Source of the DNA: Aminipila sp051883075
GTDB taxonomy: Bacteria; Bacillota; Clostridia; Peptostreptococcales; Anaerovoracaceae
Direction of reading: 5' to 3'
DNA length: 12,809 nt
Assembly: GCA_051883075.1 (NCBI GenBank)
Contig: JBJETA010000088.1
Location: 1 to 12,809 of the forward strand
This document shows, piece after piece, positions 1-7,080 of the stretch (positions are counted from its first letter, which is position 1; each line of letters begins with the position of its first letter). The notes below the pieces were generated by a model. That model saw only the letters and a program-made list of their open reading frames with translations. It was not told the origin of the DNA and ran no database searches. The position numbers were made by a program, and so were the translations under genes.

Positions 1-1656
1 CTTATGGGACTAGTGCCGAAAACCTTCCTTCCAAACTACAATGAATTTTATGAGGGAAGATGGTTTGCCAGTGCTGCCGATATCATAGAGGAAGTGAAAA
101 GCGTTGAACTTTTCGGTGAGACGGTTCCTTTTGGAAACCTTATTTTTAAAGACAATGAGGCTGACCTGGGTATAGGCATTGAGCTGTGTGAGGATTTATG
201 GGTTTCAAATACTCCGGGTTCACATCTTGTTCTTAACGGGGCAGATGTTATATGCAACCTGTCTGCGAGCAATGAGACTGTAGGCAAGGCAGCATACAGG
301 AAGAATATCATAACCTTGAAAACTGCAAAGGATTCATGCGGATATGTATATGCTTCGGCAGGTACAGGTGAGTCCACTACAGACACTGTTTACAGCGGAC
401 ATACTCTGATTGCTGAAAACGGACAGGTTCTGGCAGAGGGTGAGAGATTCGGAAGAAACAGTGTCCTTCTTGCAGCTGATATAGATTTTGAAAGCATACA
501 GTTTGAAAGATGTCACGGACAGAATGTTGCAAGAAGCAGAAATATTTTTAAGGAAACTGTTCCTTACCGGGATGTGGAGATTGAACCACTGAATCTGGTT
601 AAAAAAGGAATGGGTCTTTTAAGACCTTATGAGAAAAATCCGTTTGTCCCTTCTGACTCTGCGGCAGTGGACGATATGTGCGAAGAGATATTCAGCATAC
701 AGACTGCGGCTCTTGCAAAGAGAGTAGAGCATTCACATGCGAAAAAGTGCATCGTAGGTATCTCCGGAGGGCTTGATTCCACTCTTGCACTTCTTGTTAC
801 GGCAAGGACTATGAAGCTTCTGGGAAGACCGGCTTCCGACATAGTTGCAATCACTATGCCGGGATTTGGAACTACAGGAAAAACATATAACAATGCACTT
901 ACTATTATGAAAACTTTAGGTGCTGATGTAAGAGAGATTCCTATTGGGGAAGCTGTTCTGCAGCACTTCAGCGATATAGGTCATGATAAGGATGTTCATG
1001 ATGTAACTTATGAAAACAGTCAGGCCCGTGAGAGAACCCAGATTTTAATGGATGTTTCAAATAAAGAGGGAGGTCTGGTTGTCGGAACAGGCGATTTGTC
1101 GGAAATGGCATTGGGCTGGTGCACCTATAACGGAGACCACATGTCCATGTATGGTGTAAATGCGGGTGTGCCTAAGACTTTGGTAATGTTCGTAGTTAAA
1201 TGGGTTATGGAGCATCTGTTGTGCGGAGAGTCTGAAGACAAAGAGTTCAGCAGTGACAATGCGAAGCTGAAGGCGGCGCTTCAGGACATTCTTGATACTC
1301 CGATTTCACCTGAACTTATTCCGCCTGATGAAAACGGTGAAATAGCTCAGAAAACGGAGGATAATGTAGGTCCTTATGTGCTGCACGATTTCTTCATATA
1401 CCATACACTGAACTATGGAACTTCACCTGAAAAGCTGCTTTATATCGCATCAAATGTGTTTAAGGATGAATACGATGAAGAATTCATAAAGAAATGGCTC
1501 AAGGTATTTTACAGAAGATTTTTCAATCAGCAGTTTAAGAGGAACTGCGTTCCGGATGGTCCTAAGGTTGGCTCTGTGGCGCTGTCGCCTAGGGGTGACT
1601 GGAGAATGCCTAGTGATGCTGACTCAAGCATATGGCTTTCAGAGCTTGAGGATTGA
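1..1656 (+). CDS. nadE: Glutamine-dependent NAD+ synthetase, 5' end cut off by the window
   Basis: This enzyme makes NAD+ from deamido-NAD+, ATP and glutamine in the cytosol. The reading frame is open to base 1, so the ATG at 4 is internal and the true start lies upstream. The visible 550 residues begin inside the N-terminal carbon-nitrogen hydrolase (glutaminase) domain. The motif VPKTFLPNYNEFYE carries the likely catalytic Lys at visible residue 6, and ELCEDLW carries the nucleophile Cys at residue 62. The synthetase domain follows, with the ATP-pyrophosphatase loop SGGLDS at 254-259 and VVGTGDLSEMALGW at about 359-372. Glutamine-dependent enzymes of this type are about 640-680 residues, so roughly 100 N-terminal residues, including the catalytic Glu, lie outside the window. 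The gene is followed by an intrinsic terminator, so it probably ends its transcription unit. The identification is secure. Confidence 0.96.
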   Translation, partial: LMGLVPKTFLPNYNEFYEGRWFASAADIIEEVKSVELFGETVPFGNLIFKDNEADLGIGIELCEDLWVSNTPGSHLVLNGADVICNLSASNETVGKAAYRKNIITLKTAKDSCGYVYASAGTGESTTDTVYSGHTLIAENGQVLAEGERFGRNSVLLAADIDFESIQFERCHGQNVARSRNIFKETVPYRDVEIEPLNLVKKGMGLLRPYEKNPFVPSDSAAVDDMCEEIFSIQTAALAKRVEHSHAKKCIVGISGGLDSTLALLVTARTMKLLGRPASDIVAITMPGFGTTGKTYNNALTIMKTLGADVREIPIGEAVLQHFSDIGHDKDVHDVTYENSQARERTQILMDVSNKEGGLVVGTGDLSEMALGWCTYNGDHMSMYGVNAGVPKTLVMFVVKWVMEHLLCGESEDKEFSSDNAKLKAALQDILDTPISPELIPPDENGEIAQKTEDNVGPYVLHDFFIYHTLNYGTSPEKLLYIASNVFKDEYDEEFIKKWLKVFYRRFFNQQFKRNCVPDGPKVGSVALSPRGDWRMPSDADSSIWLSELED

Positions 1657-1707
1657 GGAGACGGACACAGGGGTACAAAGCTTTATAAAATTTTAAATAT
1701 GTGAAAT

Positions 1708-1756
1708 AAAAACCCGAATTTTGCATAAATCAAATGGCAAGTTCGGGTTTTATTTT
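1708..1756 (+). terminator. Intrinsic terminator after nadE
   Basis: A 10-bp perfect stem pairs AAAACCCGAA (1709-1718) with TTCGGGTTTT (1742-1751), followed by a T-rich tail (TTTATTTTA). The inner bases TTGC and GCAA extend the stem imperfectly around an A-rich loop. The A-tract before the stem suggests it could also work on the minus strand. It separates nadE from the next transcription unit. Confidence 0.85.
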
Positions 1757-1796
1757 ATGGTGTTTGCATTTATAATTAATATGAGATAAAAAAGTA

Positions 1797-1825
1797 TTGA
1801 ATGGAAAAATTTTACAGTATATAAT
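1797..1825 (+). promoter_or_regulatory. Sigma-A-type promoter for the yhaM cluster
   Basis: TTGAAT (1797-1802) and a perfect TATAAT (1820-1825) are separated by 17 bp, the ideal spacing. The promoter lies between the nadE terminator and the yhaM start. The predicted start of transcription near 1832 leaves a leader of about 30 bases, too short for a riboswitch. Confidence 0.8.
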
Positions 1826-1849
1826 AATGACAGCAGCGTTTTAATTGCG

Positions 1850-1856
1850 AAGGGAG
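1850..1856 (+). promoter_or_regulatory. Ribosome binding site that fixes the yhaM start
   Basis: AAGGGAG lies 6 bases before the ATG at 1863. A TTG at 1845 is in the same frame, but it sits just upstream of this site with no binding site of its own, so the ATG at 1863 is the start. Confidence 0.8.
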
Positions 1857-1862
1857 TGTATT

Positions 1863-2828
1863 ATGAAAGAATTTTATATTGCGAATTTTAAGGTTGACGA
1901 AGAGATTGTTGACTTTTTTATCATAAAAACGATAGCGGTAAAGCTTGGCTCAAACAAGAAGCAGTATCTTGACCTGCTTCTTGCGGATTCCACAGGAGAG
2001 ATAACTGCGAAGAAGTGGGATCTTGCAGATACGGAGCTGCCGGCTGTAAACGAGATTAAGGAAGGCGATATAGTCAAGATTAAAGCTGTCGTAACACAGT
2101 GGAACGGTCTGAAGCAGCTGAAGGTGCTCCGTATAAGGAAAAAGGTCGAGGATGATCCGATAGAACTGATGGATTTAATCAAAGCAGCACCGGAAAAGGC
2201 TGAAGATATGTACAGATACATATATGACAGGGCGGAACGAATGGAGGATGAGGACCTGAAAAAGATATGTATACATTATCTTGAAAAGAACAGAGAAAAA
2301 CTGATGTATTATCCGGCAGCACAGAAGAATCATCATGCACAGCTTGCGGGTCTTTTGTATCACATCAAGCGTATGCTTATGAACGGGGACTTAATGTGCC
2401 GGGTTTACACAAATCTCAGGGCAGACCTTGTGGCGGCCGGGGTCATTCTCCACGATATGGAAAAAATCAATGAGATAGATTCAAACGAGCTTGGAGTCTC
2501 TACAGGGTATTTTGTTGAAGGTACGCTGCTGGGACATATAGTACAGGGCGTAAGAAATATTGAGGCTTATGCAAAGGAAAACGGTATGGACCATGAAAAG
2601 GCCATGATGCTTGAGCATATGATTTTATCGCATCATTATGAGCCTGAGTTTGGAAGCCCGAAGAAGCCGATGTTCCCGGAGGCCGAAATACTGCATTACC
2701 TGGACATTATCGATGCACGCATGTTTGACATGGAAGATGCCCTTCAGGGCGTTGAACCGGGAGATTTTTCAGACAGGGTATGGACTCTTGACAACAGAAG
2801 AATATACAAAGCTGTATGGAATAAATAA
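1863..2828 (+). CDS. yhaM: YhaM-type 3'-5' exoribonuclease (OB fold + HD domain)
   Basis: This 321-residue protein matches the architecture and length of Bacillus YhaM (about 314 residues), a cytosolic metal-dependent 3'-5' exonuclease that trims short single-stranded RNA tails and can act on DNA. An OB-fold nucleic-acid-binding domain spans about residues 15-95. The HD phosphohydrolase domain follows, with metal-ligand candidates in NHHAQLAGLLYH (156-167), the HD pair in ILHDMEKI (His197-Asp198), His225, the MILSHHYEPEFGSP segment (His257-His258) and Asp281 in ILHYLDIIDARM. The MILSHHYEPEFGSP to LDIIDARM stretch is characteristic of YhaM. It is the first gene after a strong promoter. The next gene, which encodes a CCA-enzyme-like RNA-binding protein, starts 33 bp later and suggests a shared role at RNA 3' ends. 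No defect is visible. Confidence 0.92.
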   Translation: MKEFYIANFKVDEEIVDFFIIKTIAVKLGSNKKQYLDLLLADSTGEITAKKWDLADTELPAVNEIKEGDIVKIKAVVTQWNGLKQLKVLRIRKKVEDDPIELMDLIKAAPEKAEDMYRYIYDRAERMEDEDLKKICIHYLEKNREKLMYYPAAQKNHHAQLAGLLYHIKRMLMNGDLMCRVYTNLRADLVAAGVILHDMEKINEIDSNELGVSTGYFVEGTLLGHIVQGVRNIEAYAKENGMDHEKAMMLEHMILSHHYEPEFGSPKKPMFPEAEILHYLDIIDARMFDMEDALQGVEPGDFSDRVWTLDNRRIYKAVWNK

Positions 2829-2861
2829 TTTTATTGAAAACAAACCACGGAGGTATGAAAA

Positions 2862-3746
2862 ATGGCAGTAGCACCTAAAGAAATTGCAGAAGTTCTGAAA
2901 GCACCGCAGGAAGGCTTCCAAAACCATCCTGAGGAAATATTAAACACCATAGGGTTTGCCTGTGAGTCAAATTTTGAGATAAAGCCGGAGGTTGAAGAGG
3001 CTATGAAGGCGAATAGCGCACTTCTTTCAACTCTTACGCCGGAGCAGCTGAGAGAAGGCTTTGAAAGAATTATTTCTTCCAAGAAAGCGGGAGAAGGGCT
3101 GAGCATGCTGATTAAGGTGGGCGCCATGGACAGCATACTTGGTGAGGATGTTGCACAGCATCTGAAGACGAAAGAGATAAATCAGCTTACAACATATATA
3201 GAAAATATAGATAAGACTTTACAGACAAAGCTCAGGAGAATGGCACTGTTTTATACCTGTTTTGAACCTAAGAAAGCGGAAAAGGCCATGAAAAGACTGT
3301 TTTTTACAGAGGAAGAGGAAACGAATATTCTCGATGCAATTCATATGCTGGACAAGATGTATTTTCTTACAAACAAATATGATATGAAGAAGTTTCTTGT
3401 AAAATACGGCATGGAGAGATATGACTTCCTTCATCAGCTTTCAAAGGCGCAGAGAATAGTTTATGATCTTCCTGTAAACAGAGTTGAGTCAAGGGATTTC
3501 CTTTTGAAGAATATTCGAGAGTGGAATGAACCTATTTTTGAAGATGAGCTTGCGATTTCAAGGGATGATTTGCGGGAACTGGGCATAGGCAGCGAGGAGG
3601 TTTATGATACTGTTTTCAGGGACCTTCTGGATTTGGCACATATAAAGCCTAATCTCAATACAAAGGATGATATGCTGGAATATGCGGAAAAGTACTGTAA
3701 GCATCCGTGGCTCGGAGCCTTTAAGAAACTGAGATACATAAAATAA
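2862..3746 (+). CDS. Headless CCA-adding-enzyme-like protein (neck/body/tail without nucleotidyltransferase domain)
   Basis: This 294-residue protein resembles the C-terminal two thirds of a class II tRNA nucleotidyltransferase (CCA-adding enzyme/poly(A) polymerase). Residues 21-40 (NHPEEILNTIGFACESNFEI) match the segment just after the catalytic head, usually of the form D-P-x-R-I-L-R-A-I-R-F-A. Residues 55-92 resemble the conserved S-x-E-R-I-x-x-E neck that recognises the base and 3' end. Residues 228-268 (DELAISRDDLRELGI, then LLDLAHIKPNLNTKDDML) match the tail that grips the tRNA elbow. The head, with its GG...R-D and D-x-D metal motifs, is entirely absent. There is no room for it: yhaM ends 33 bp upstream. 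A GGAGG at 2849-2853 sits 8 bases before the ATG, so this is a deliberate start and not a fragment. It should lack polymerase activity. An RNA 3'-end binding or adaptor role is inference. Confidence 0.8.
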   Translation: MAVAPKEIAEVLKAPQEGFQNHPEEILNTIGFACESNFEIKPEVEEAMKANSALLSTLTPEQLREGFERIISSKKAGEGLSMLIKVGAMDSILGEDVAQHLKTKEINQLTTYIENIDKTLQTKLRRMALFYTCFEPKKAEKAMKRLFFTEEEETNILDAIHMLDKMYFLTNKYDMKKFLVKYGMERYDFLHQLSKAQRIVYDLPVNRVESRDFLLKNIREWNEPIFEDELAISRDDLRELGIGSEEVYDTVFRDLLDLAHIKPNLNTKDDMLEYAEKYCKHPWLGAFKKLRYIK

Positions 3747-3780
3747 CATACGGGTTGAAAGAACTGAGAATGATAAAATA

Positions 3781-6009
3781 ATGGTGATAACAGAGATTTT
3801 AAAAGGAACTGTTGATGAAATAATCTTCAGAAATGATGAAAACGGGTATACTGTTGCTGCCGTGGAGGGAGAGCAGGACATTTTCACTATTGTAGGATGC
3901 CTGCCATTTGTCGAACGGGGGCGGAGGTATGAATTTACAGGGGTGTGGAAAACCCATCCGACTTACGGTCCGCAGTTTGATGTAAGTGAGTGCAGTGAAA
4001 TCATGCCGGAGTCGGAAAAAGAAATTGAAGCCTTTCTGGCATCGGGTGCAGTTAAGGGCGTTGGTAAAAAAACGGCTGCGCTTATTGTAAGGAAGTTTGG
4101 CCTCGACACCCTTAATGTTATGGAACGAATGCCGGAACGGCTGACTGAGGTAGAGGGTATCGGAGAGAAGAAAGCATTGACCATAGGGGAAGCTTTTAAA
4201 GAGAAAAGAATTATGGCGGAGGTGTCTGTATTTCTGCAGAAGTACGGAATTTCCGCAAATTATGCCGTTAAATTGTACAGAGAGTACGGTGAAGCGGCTA
4301 TAGACATTGTGACTGAAAATCCGTATCAACTTGTAGATGACCTGCATGGAATAGGCTTTAAAAAGGCGGATGCCATAGCGGCACAGCTGGGCATAGACAA
4401 GGAGGATGAAGCCAGAGTAAGATGCGGATTGCTTTACGCATTGAACTTTTATGTAAACGAGGGGCATACTTTCCTTCCGAAGAAGGAGCTTTGCGAAAAA
4501 GCGGCAGAGCTCATGGACATTTCCTCGGAAACGGTGCTGGAAAATCTGACAGGCATGGCTTTTGAGGGCGAAGTGCAGCTGGAAGTCCTTGACGGGCAGG
4601 AGGTTGTATTTCTGATGCCTTACTATGTGGCGGAGCAGAATGTCTGTAAGCGTCTATTGGCATTAAACGATGCAAGTTTGAAAGTTATACACGGTGATCT
4701 TGACAGTCTGATTGACATGACGGAAAGGCAGAAGGGGCTGGAACTTTCGGAAAATCAGAGGTTTGCGGTAAAAAGCTGTCTGGAAAACGGTGTATCGGTC
4801 ATTACCGGGGGTCCCGGAACGGGAAAAACCACGATTATCAATGCCATCATGGATATACTTAAGCACAGCGGACTGAAAACGGCCATAGCGGCACCGACGG
4901 GAAGGGCGGCAAAGAGGATAACAGAAACTTCGGGGTATCCTGCTTCCACTATTCACAGGCTGTTGGAATATTATTATTCCGAGTCGGAGGACCTGATGAG
5001 ATTCGGAAAGAACTCAGAGGATACTCTGGACTATGATGTCATTATTATAGACGAGGCCTCCATGATTGACATACTCCTTATGAACGGGCTGTTAAACGCT
5101 GTAGTGCCCGGGACAAGGCTGATTTTCGTGGGAGATGCGGACCAGCTGCCGTCTGTGGGCGCAGGCAATGTGCTCAGGGACATTATCGACAGTGAAGTCA
5201 TATATTCGGTGAAGCTGACAGAGATTTTCAGGCAGGCAAAGGAGAGCCTTATAGTTGTAAATGCCCACAGGATAAACAGGGGAGAGCATCCCGAATGCAA
5301 TGAAAAGGGAAAGGATTTCTTCTTTTCCAGGAAAAACGGGGAAAAGGAAATACTTGAAACGATAAAGGATATGTGCGTAAGGAGGCTTCCTGCGTTTTAC
5401 AGTGAATGCGATGCGGTGAAGGATATACAGGTGCTTACACCTGTAAGGAAGGGTCTGCTTGGCTGCATAAACCTGAACAGGGAGCTGCAGGCTGTGCTGA
5501 ACCCGCCATCTGAGCTGCTTGCGGAGCAGAAATACGGGGACAAGCTCTTTCGTGTAAATGACAAAGTTATGCAGATACGCAACAATTATGAGATGGACTG
5601 GAAGAGGATTGAAGATTTCTCCGAAGGCCAGGGAATATTTAACGGGGATGTCGGATTTATAAAAAGTATAGACAAGGAGTTCAATACTGTTACCGTTATT
5701 TTTGACGAGAGTAAGTATGTCACATATGATGTGACACAGCTTGATGAGCTGGAGCTTGCCTATGCGGTGACCGTCCACAAGAGCCAGGGAAGCGAGTTCC
5801 CTATAGTGGTAATGCCCATGAGCTGGTTTCCACCTATGCTTGCCACAAGAAATCTGCTGTATACGGCGGTTACAAGAGGGAAAAAAGCGGTGGTTCTGGT
5901 GGGGTCGCCTGACAGAATGTACGGCATGGTTGAAAATAACAGGATCGTAAACCGCTATACGGGACTTAAAACGAGATTGAGAAACAAGGGCATGGGAGAA
6001 CCGTGGTAA
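3781..6009 (+). CDS. recD2: RecD2-type ATP-dependent DNA helicase
   Basis: This 742-residue superfamily 1B 5'-3' DNA helicase has the usual RecD2 length. The N-terminal region (about 1-75) resembles the RecD2-specific beta domain. Helix-hairpin-helix-like segments follow (VKGVGKKTAALI at 91-102, VEGIGEKKAL at 124-133, LHGIGFKKADAI at 188-199). The motor carries Walker A GGPGTGKTT (343-351), motif Ia APTGRAAKR (371-379), Walker B IIIDEAS (421-427), GDADQLPS (451-458), EIFRQ (481-485), VHKSQGSEF (665-673) and YTAVTRGKK (694-702). All catalytic motifs are intact. RecD2 works outside RecBCD in DNA repair and replication-fork processing. The gene begins 34 bp after the headless CCA-like gene with no terminator between. 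The ATG at 3781 has only a weak purine-rich upstream site, so translation may depend partly on upstream ribosomes. The start could also be GTG 3784. Confidence 0.95.
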   Translation: MVITEILKGTVDEIIFRNDENGYTVAAVEGEQDIFTIVGCLPFVERGRRYEFTGVWKTHPTYGPQFDVSECSEIMPESEKEIEAFLASGAVKGVGKKTAALIVRKFGLDTLNVMERMPERLTEVEGIGEKKALTIGEAFKEKRIMAEVSVFLQKYGISANYAVKLYREYGEAAIDIVTENPYQLVDDLHGIGFKKADAIAAQLGIDKEDEARVRCGLLYALNFYVNEGHTFLPKKELCEKAAELMDISSETVLENLTGMAFEGEVQLEVLDGQEVVFLMPYYVAEQNVCKRLLALNDASLKVIHGDLDSLIDMTERQKGLELSENQRFAVKSCLENGVSVITGGPGTGKTTIINAIMDILKHSGLKTAIAAPTGRAAKRITETSGYPASTIHRLLEYYYSESEDLMRFGKNSEDTLDYDVIIIDEASMIDILLMNGLLNAVVPGTRLIFVGDADQLPSVGAGNVLRDIIDSEVIYSVKLTEIFRQAKESLIVVNAHRINRGEHPECNEKGKDFFFSRKNGEKEILETIKDMCVRRLPAFYSECDAVKDIQVLTPVRKGLLGCINLNRELQAVLNPPSELLAEQKYGDKLFRVNDKVMQIRNNYEMDWKRIEDFSEGQGIFNGDVGFIKSIDKEFNTVTVIFDESKYVTYDVTQLDELELAYAVTVHKSQGSEFPIVVMPMSWFPPMLATRNLLYTAVTRGKKAVVLVGSPDRMYGMVENNRIVNRYTGLKTRLRNKGMGEPW

Positions 6010-6025
6010 TGCCGGAAAGGGGAAA

Positions 6026-6784
6026 ATGAACAGGGGATTTGAAGTTTTGAAAAATGCGGGAAAAGCAGCTGCTGAGCTGCTGTTTCCGTCAAATATTTAC
6101 TGCATATGCTGCGGAAACCTGATTAACTATACCAGACCTTATTCGCTGTGTGATGACTGCCTGGAAAACATTAGATGGGCAAACGGTCGGGTCTGCGGGG
6201 TCTGCGGAAAAGTTATGGCTGATGATAACGAAGAAGAGATTTGCACTGATTGTCAGAAAAACCGGCATTGTTTTGACAAAGGCTACACCTGCATGGTATA
6301 TGGGCAGATGGAAAAGGAAATGGTTCACAAATACAAGTTTAACGGAGCGGCGTATATGGGTGAAAAGCTTGGGCAAATCATGCTCGACAGGATTTTAGCG
6401 GAAGATTTGAACATAGACTGTGTCACAGCAGTTCCCATGCATCCGAAGAAGCTGAAAAAAAGAGGATATAATCAGGCGGAGCTTATGGCAAAAACTGTTG
6501 CTAAAGGGCTTGGCGCGGACTATAATAATCAGGTGTTGGTTAGAAAATCCTACAAATCTCCAATGAACAAGCTTGGAGCCGAACAGCGGCATAAAAACGT
6601 ATCAGGGGCATATACTTTAAATAAAAATGTGACGGATGCAGGTGATTTGAAGGGGAAACGTGTATTGCTGATAGACGATGTATATACTACGGGAAGCACT
6701 GCGGATGAATGCAGCCGGTTGCTTAAGGAGCTGGGAGCTGAAAAGGTTTATGTCCTGACGCTTGCAGCAGGTGTGGGATATTAG
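6026..6784 (+). CDS. comFC: ComF-family phosphoribosyltransferase-like protein
   Basis: This 252-residue protein has the standard ComFC/GntX layout. An N-terminal zinc-ribbon region carries paired cysteines (Cys26/28/29, Cys42/45, Cys57/60, Cys73/76). A type I phosphoribosyltransferase fold follows, with the conserved VPMHPKKLKKRGYNQAE (136-152) and the PRPP loop LLIDDVYTTGST (214-225). ComFC is needed for late steps of DNA uptake in naturally transformable bacteria, but the family is also common in non-competent species and its substrate is uncertain. The start follows an AAAGGGGAAA site 16 bp after recD2, so the two are probably co-transcribed. No DNA-uptake machinery is visible in the window. 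The gene directly precedes the raiA-motif RNA, a neighbourhood in which that RNA is known to occur. Confidence 0.92.
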   Translation: MNRGFEVLKNAGKAAAELLFPSNIYCICCGNLINYTRPYSLCDDCLENIRWANGRVCGVCGKVMADDNEEEICTDCQKNRHCFDKGYTCMVYGQMEKEMVHKYKFNGAAYMGEKLGQIMLDRILAEDLNIDCVTAVPMHPKKLKKRGYNQAELMAKTVAKGLGADYNNQVLVRKSYKSPMNKLGAEQRHKNVSGAYTLNKNVTDAGDLKGKRVLLIDDVYTTGSTADECSRLLKELGAEKVYVLTLAAGVGY

Positions 6785-6803
6785 TTAAGTAAATATGAGT
6801 TAG

Positions 6804-6996
6804 GATAAGAAGACTGCCCGGGTCTGTGGTTGAAAGTCCATGCCAGTTACGGGCGAAGGGACCCACGTAAGCTGGTCCGCAAGGCGGCAGTGATCATGGC
6901 GTAGCTTAGAAGTAAGTCCTCTGACAAAGTCAGGTAAAGGCAAGTGTGGGGTCAAAGACCAGGTCAGCCGGGCAGCCTTCTTATCTTAATTTTTTT
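6804..6996 (+). ncRNA. raiA-motif noncoding RNA with trailing U-tract
   Basis: This non-coding stretch folds into a closed structured RNA. The ends form an 18-bp helix (6804-6821 with 6968-6985) with a single A-C mismatch at 6813/6976, followed by a T-run at 6990-6996, which fixes the + strand. Inside are nested helices: CCATG (6838-6842) with CATGG (6895-6899), CCAGTTAC (6843-6850) with GTAAGCTGG (6867-6875, one bulge), and hairpins at 6877-6887 (CCGC/GCGG), 6921-6933 (CTGAC/GTCAG) and 6950-6960 (GGTC/GACC). Size (about 180 nt), complexity and position just upstream of an HPF/RaiA gene and after a comF gene match the raiA motif of Firmicutes. Published genetics links that RNA to sporulation and aggregation, but its mechanism is not settled. 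No clear promoter is visible directly upstream, so it may be processed from the comF transcript or start within comF. The family call is recognition from context and structure, not a covariance search. Confidence 0.8.
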
Positions 6997-7037
6997 GTAT
7001 TATTTTTCAGAAAATTGTGGAAAGTTGTCGGAGGAGG

Positions 7038-7046
7038 TGCTATAAT
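7038..7046 (+). promoter_or_regulatory. Extended -10 promoter for hpf
   Basis: TGC (7038-7040) directly precedes a perfect TATAAT (7041-7046), forming an extended -10 element. The best -35 candidates, such as TTGTGG at 7015-7020, are poorly placed at 20 bp, which extended -10 promoters tolerate. It lies between the raiA-motif RNA and hpf and would give hpf transcription separate from the upstream cluster, with a leader of about 28 bases. Confidence 0.6.
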
Positions 7047-7080
7047 ACAGATAACAACTTCAAAAAGGGAGGCATTTATT

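Noticed and set aside
1845..1862. TTG start giving six more residues on YhaM
   Set aside because: The ribosome binding site AAGGGAG lies between the TTG and the ATG at 1863, so only the ATG is correctly spaced.
2638..2871. Open frame overlapping the end of yhaM and the start of the next gene
   Set aside because: It is a different frame of well-recognised genes, its translation resembles no family, and it has no binding site.
3799..4467. 222-codon open frame on the minus strand opposite recD2
   Set aside because: It is a shadow of recD2: the composition is atypical, no motif is visible, and recD2 is intact across the region.
5718..5736. Perfect 8-bp inverted repeat TGTCACAT/ATGTGACA with a 3-bp centre, resembling an operator
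   Set aside because: It is inside recD2 and encodes ordinary protein sequence. One such repeat in about 12.8 kb is not far from chance, and the arms are in the wrong order for a Crp site.
6804..6985. RNase P RNA or tmRNA as the identity of the structured RNA
   Set aside because: At about 180 nt it is too short for either, it has no tRNA-like end or tag frame, and position next to hpf and comF favours the raiA motif.
6946..7080. In-frame GTG at 6946 that would lengthen HPF by 45 residues
   Set aside because: It lies inside the structured RNA, the added residues have no family similarity, and GGGAGG at 7067-7072 places the start at 7081.
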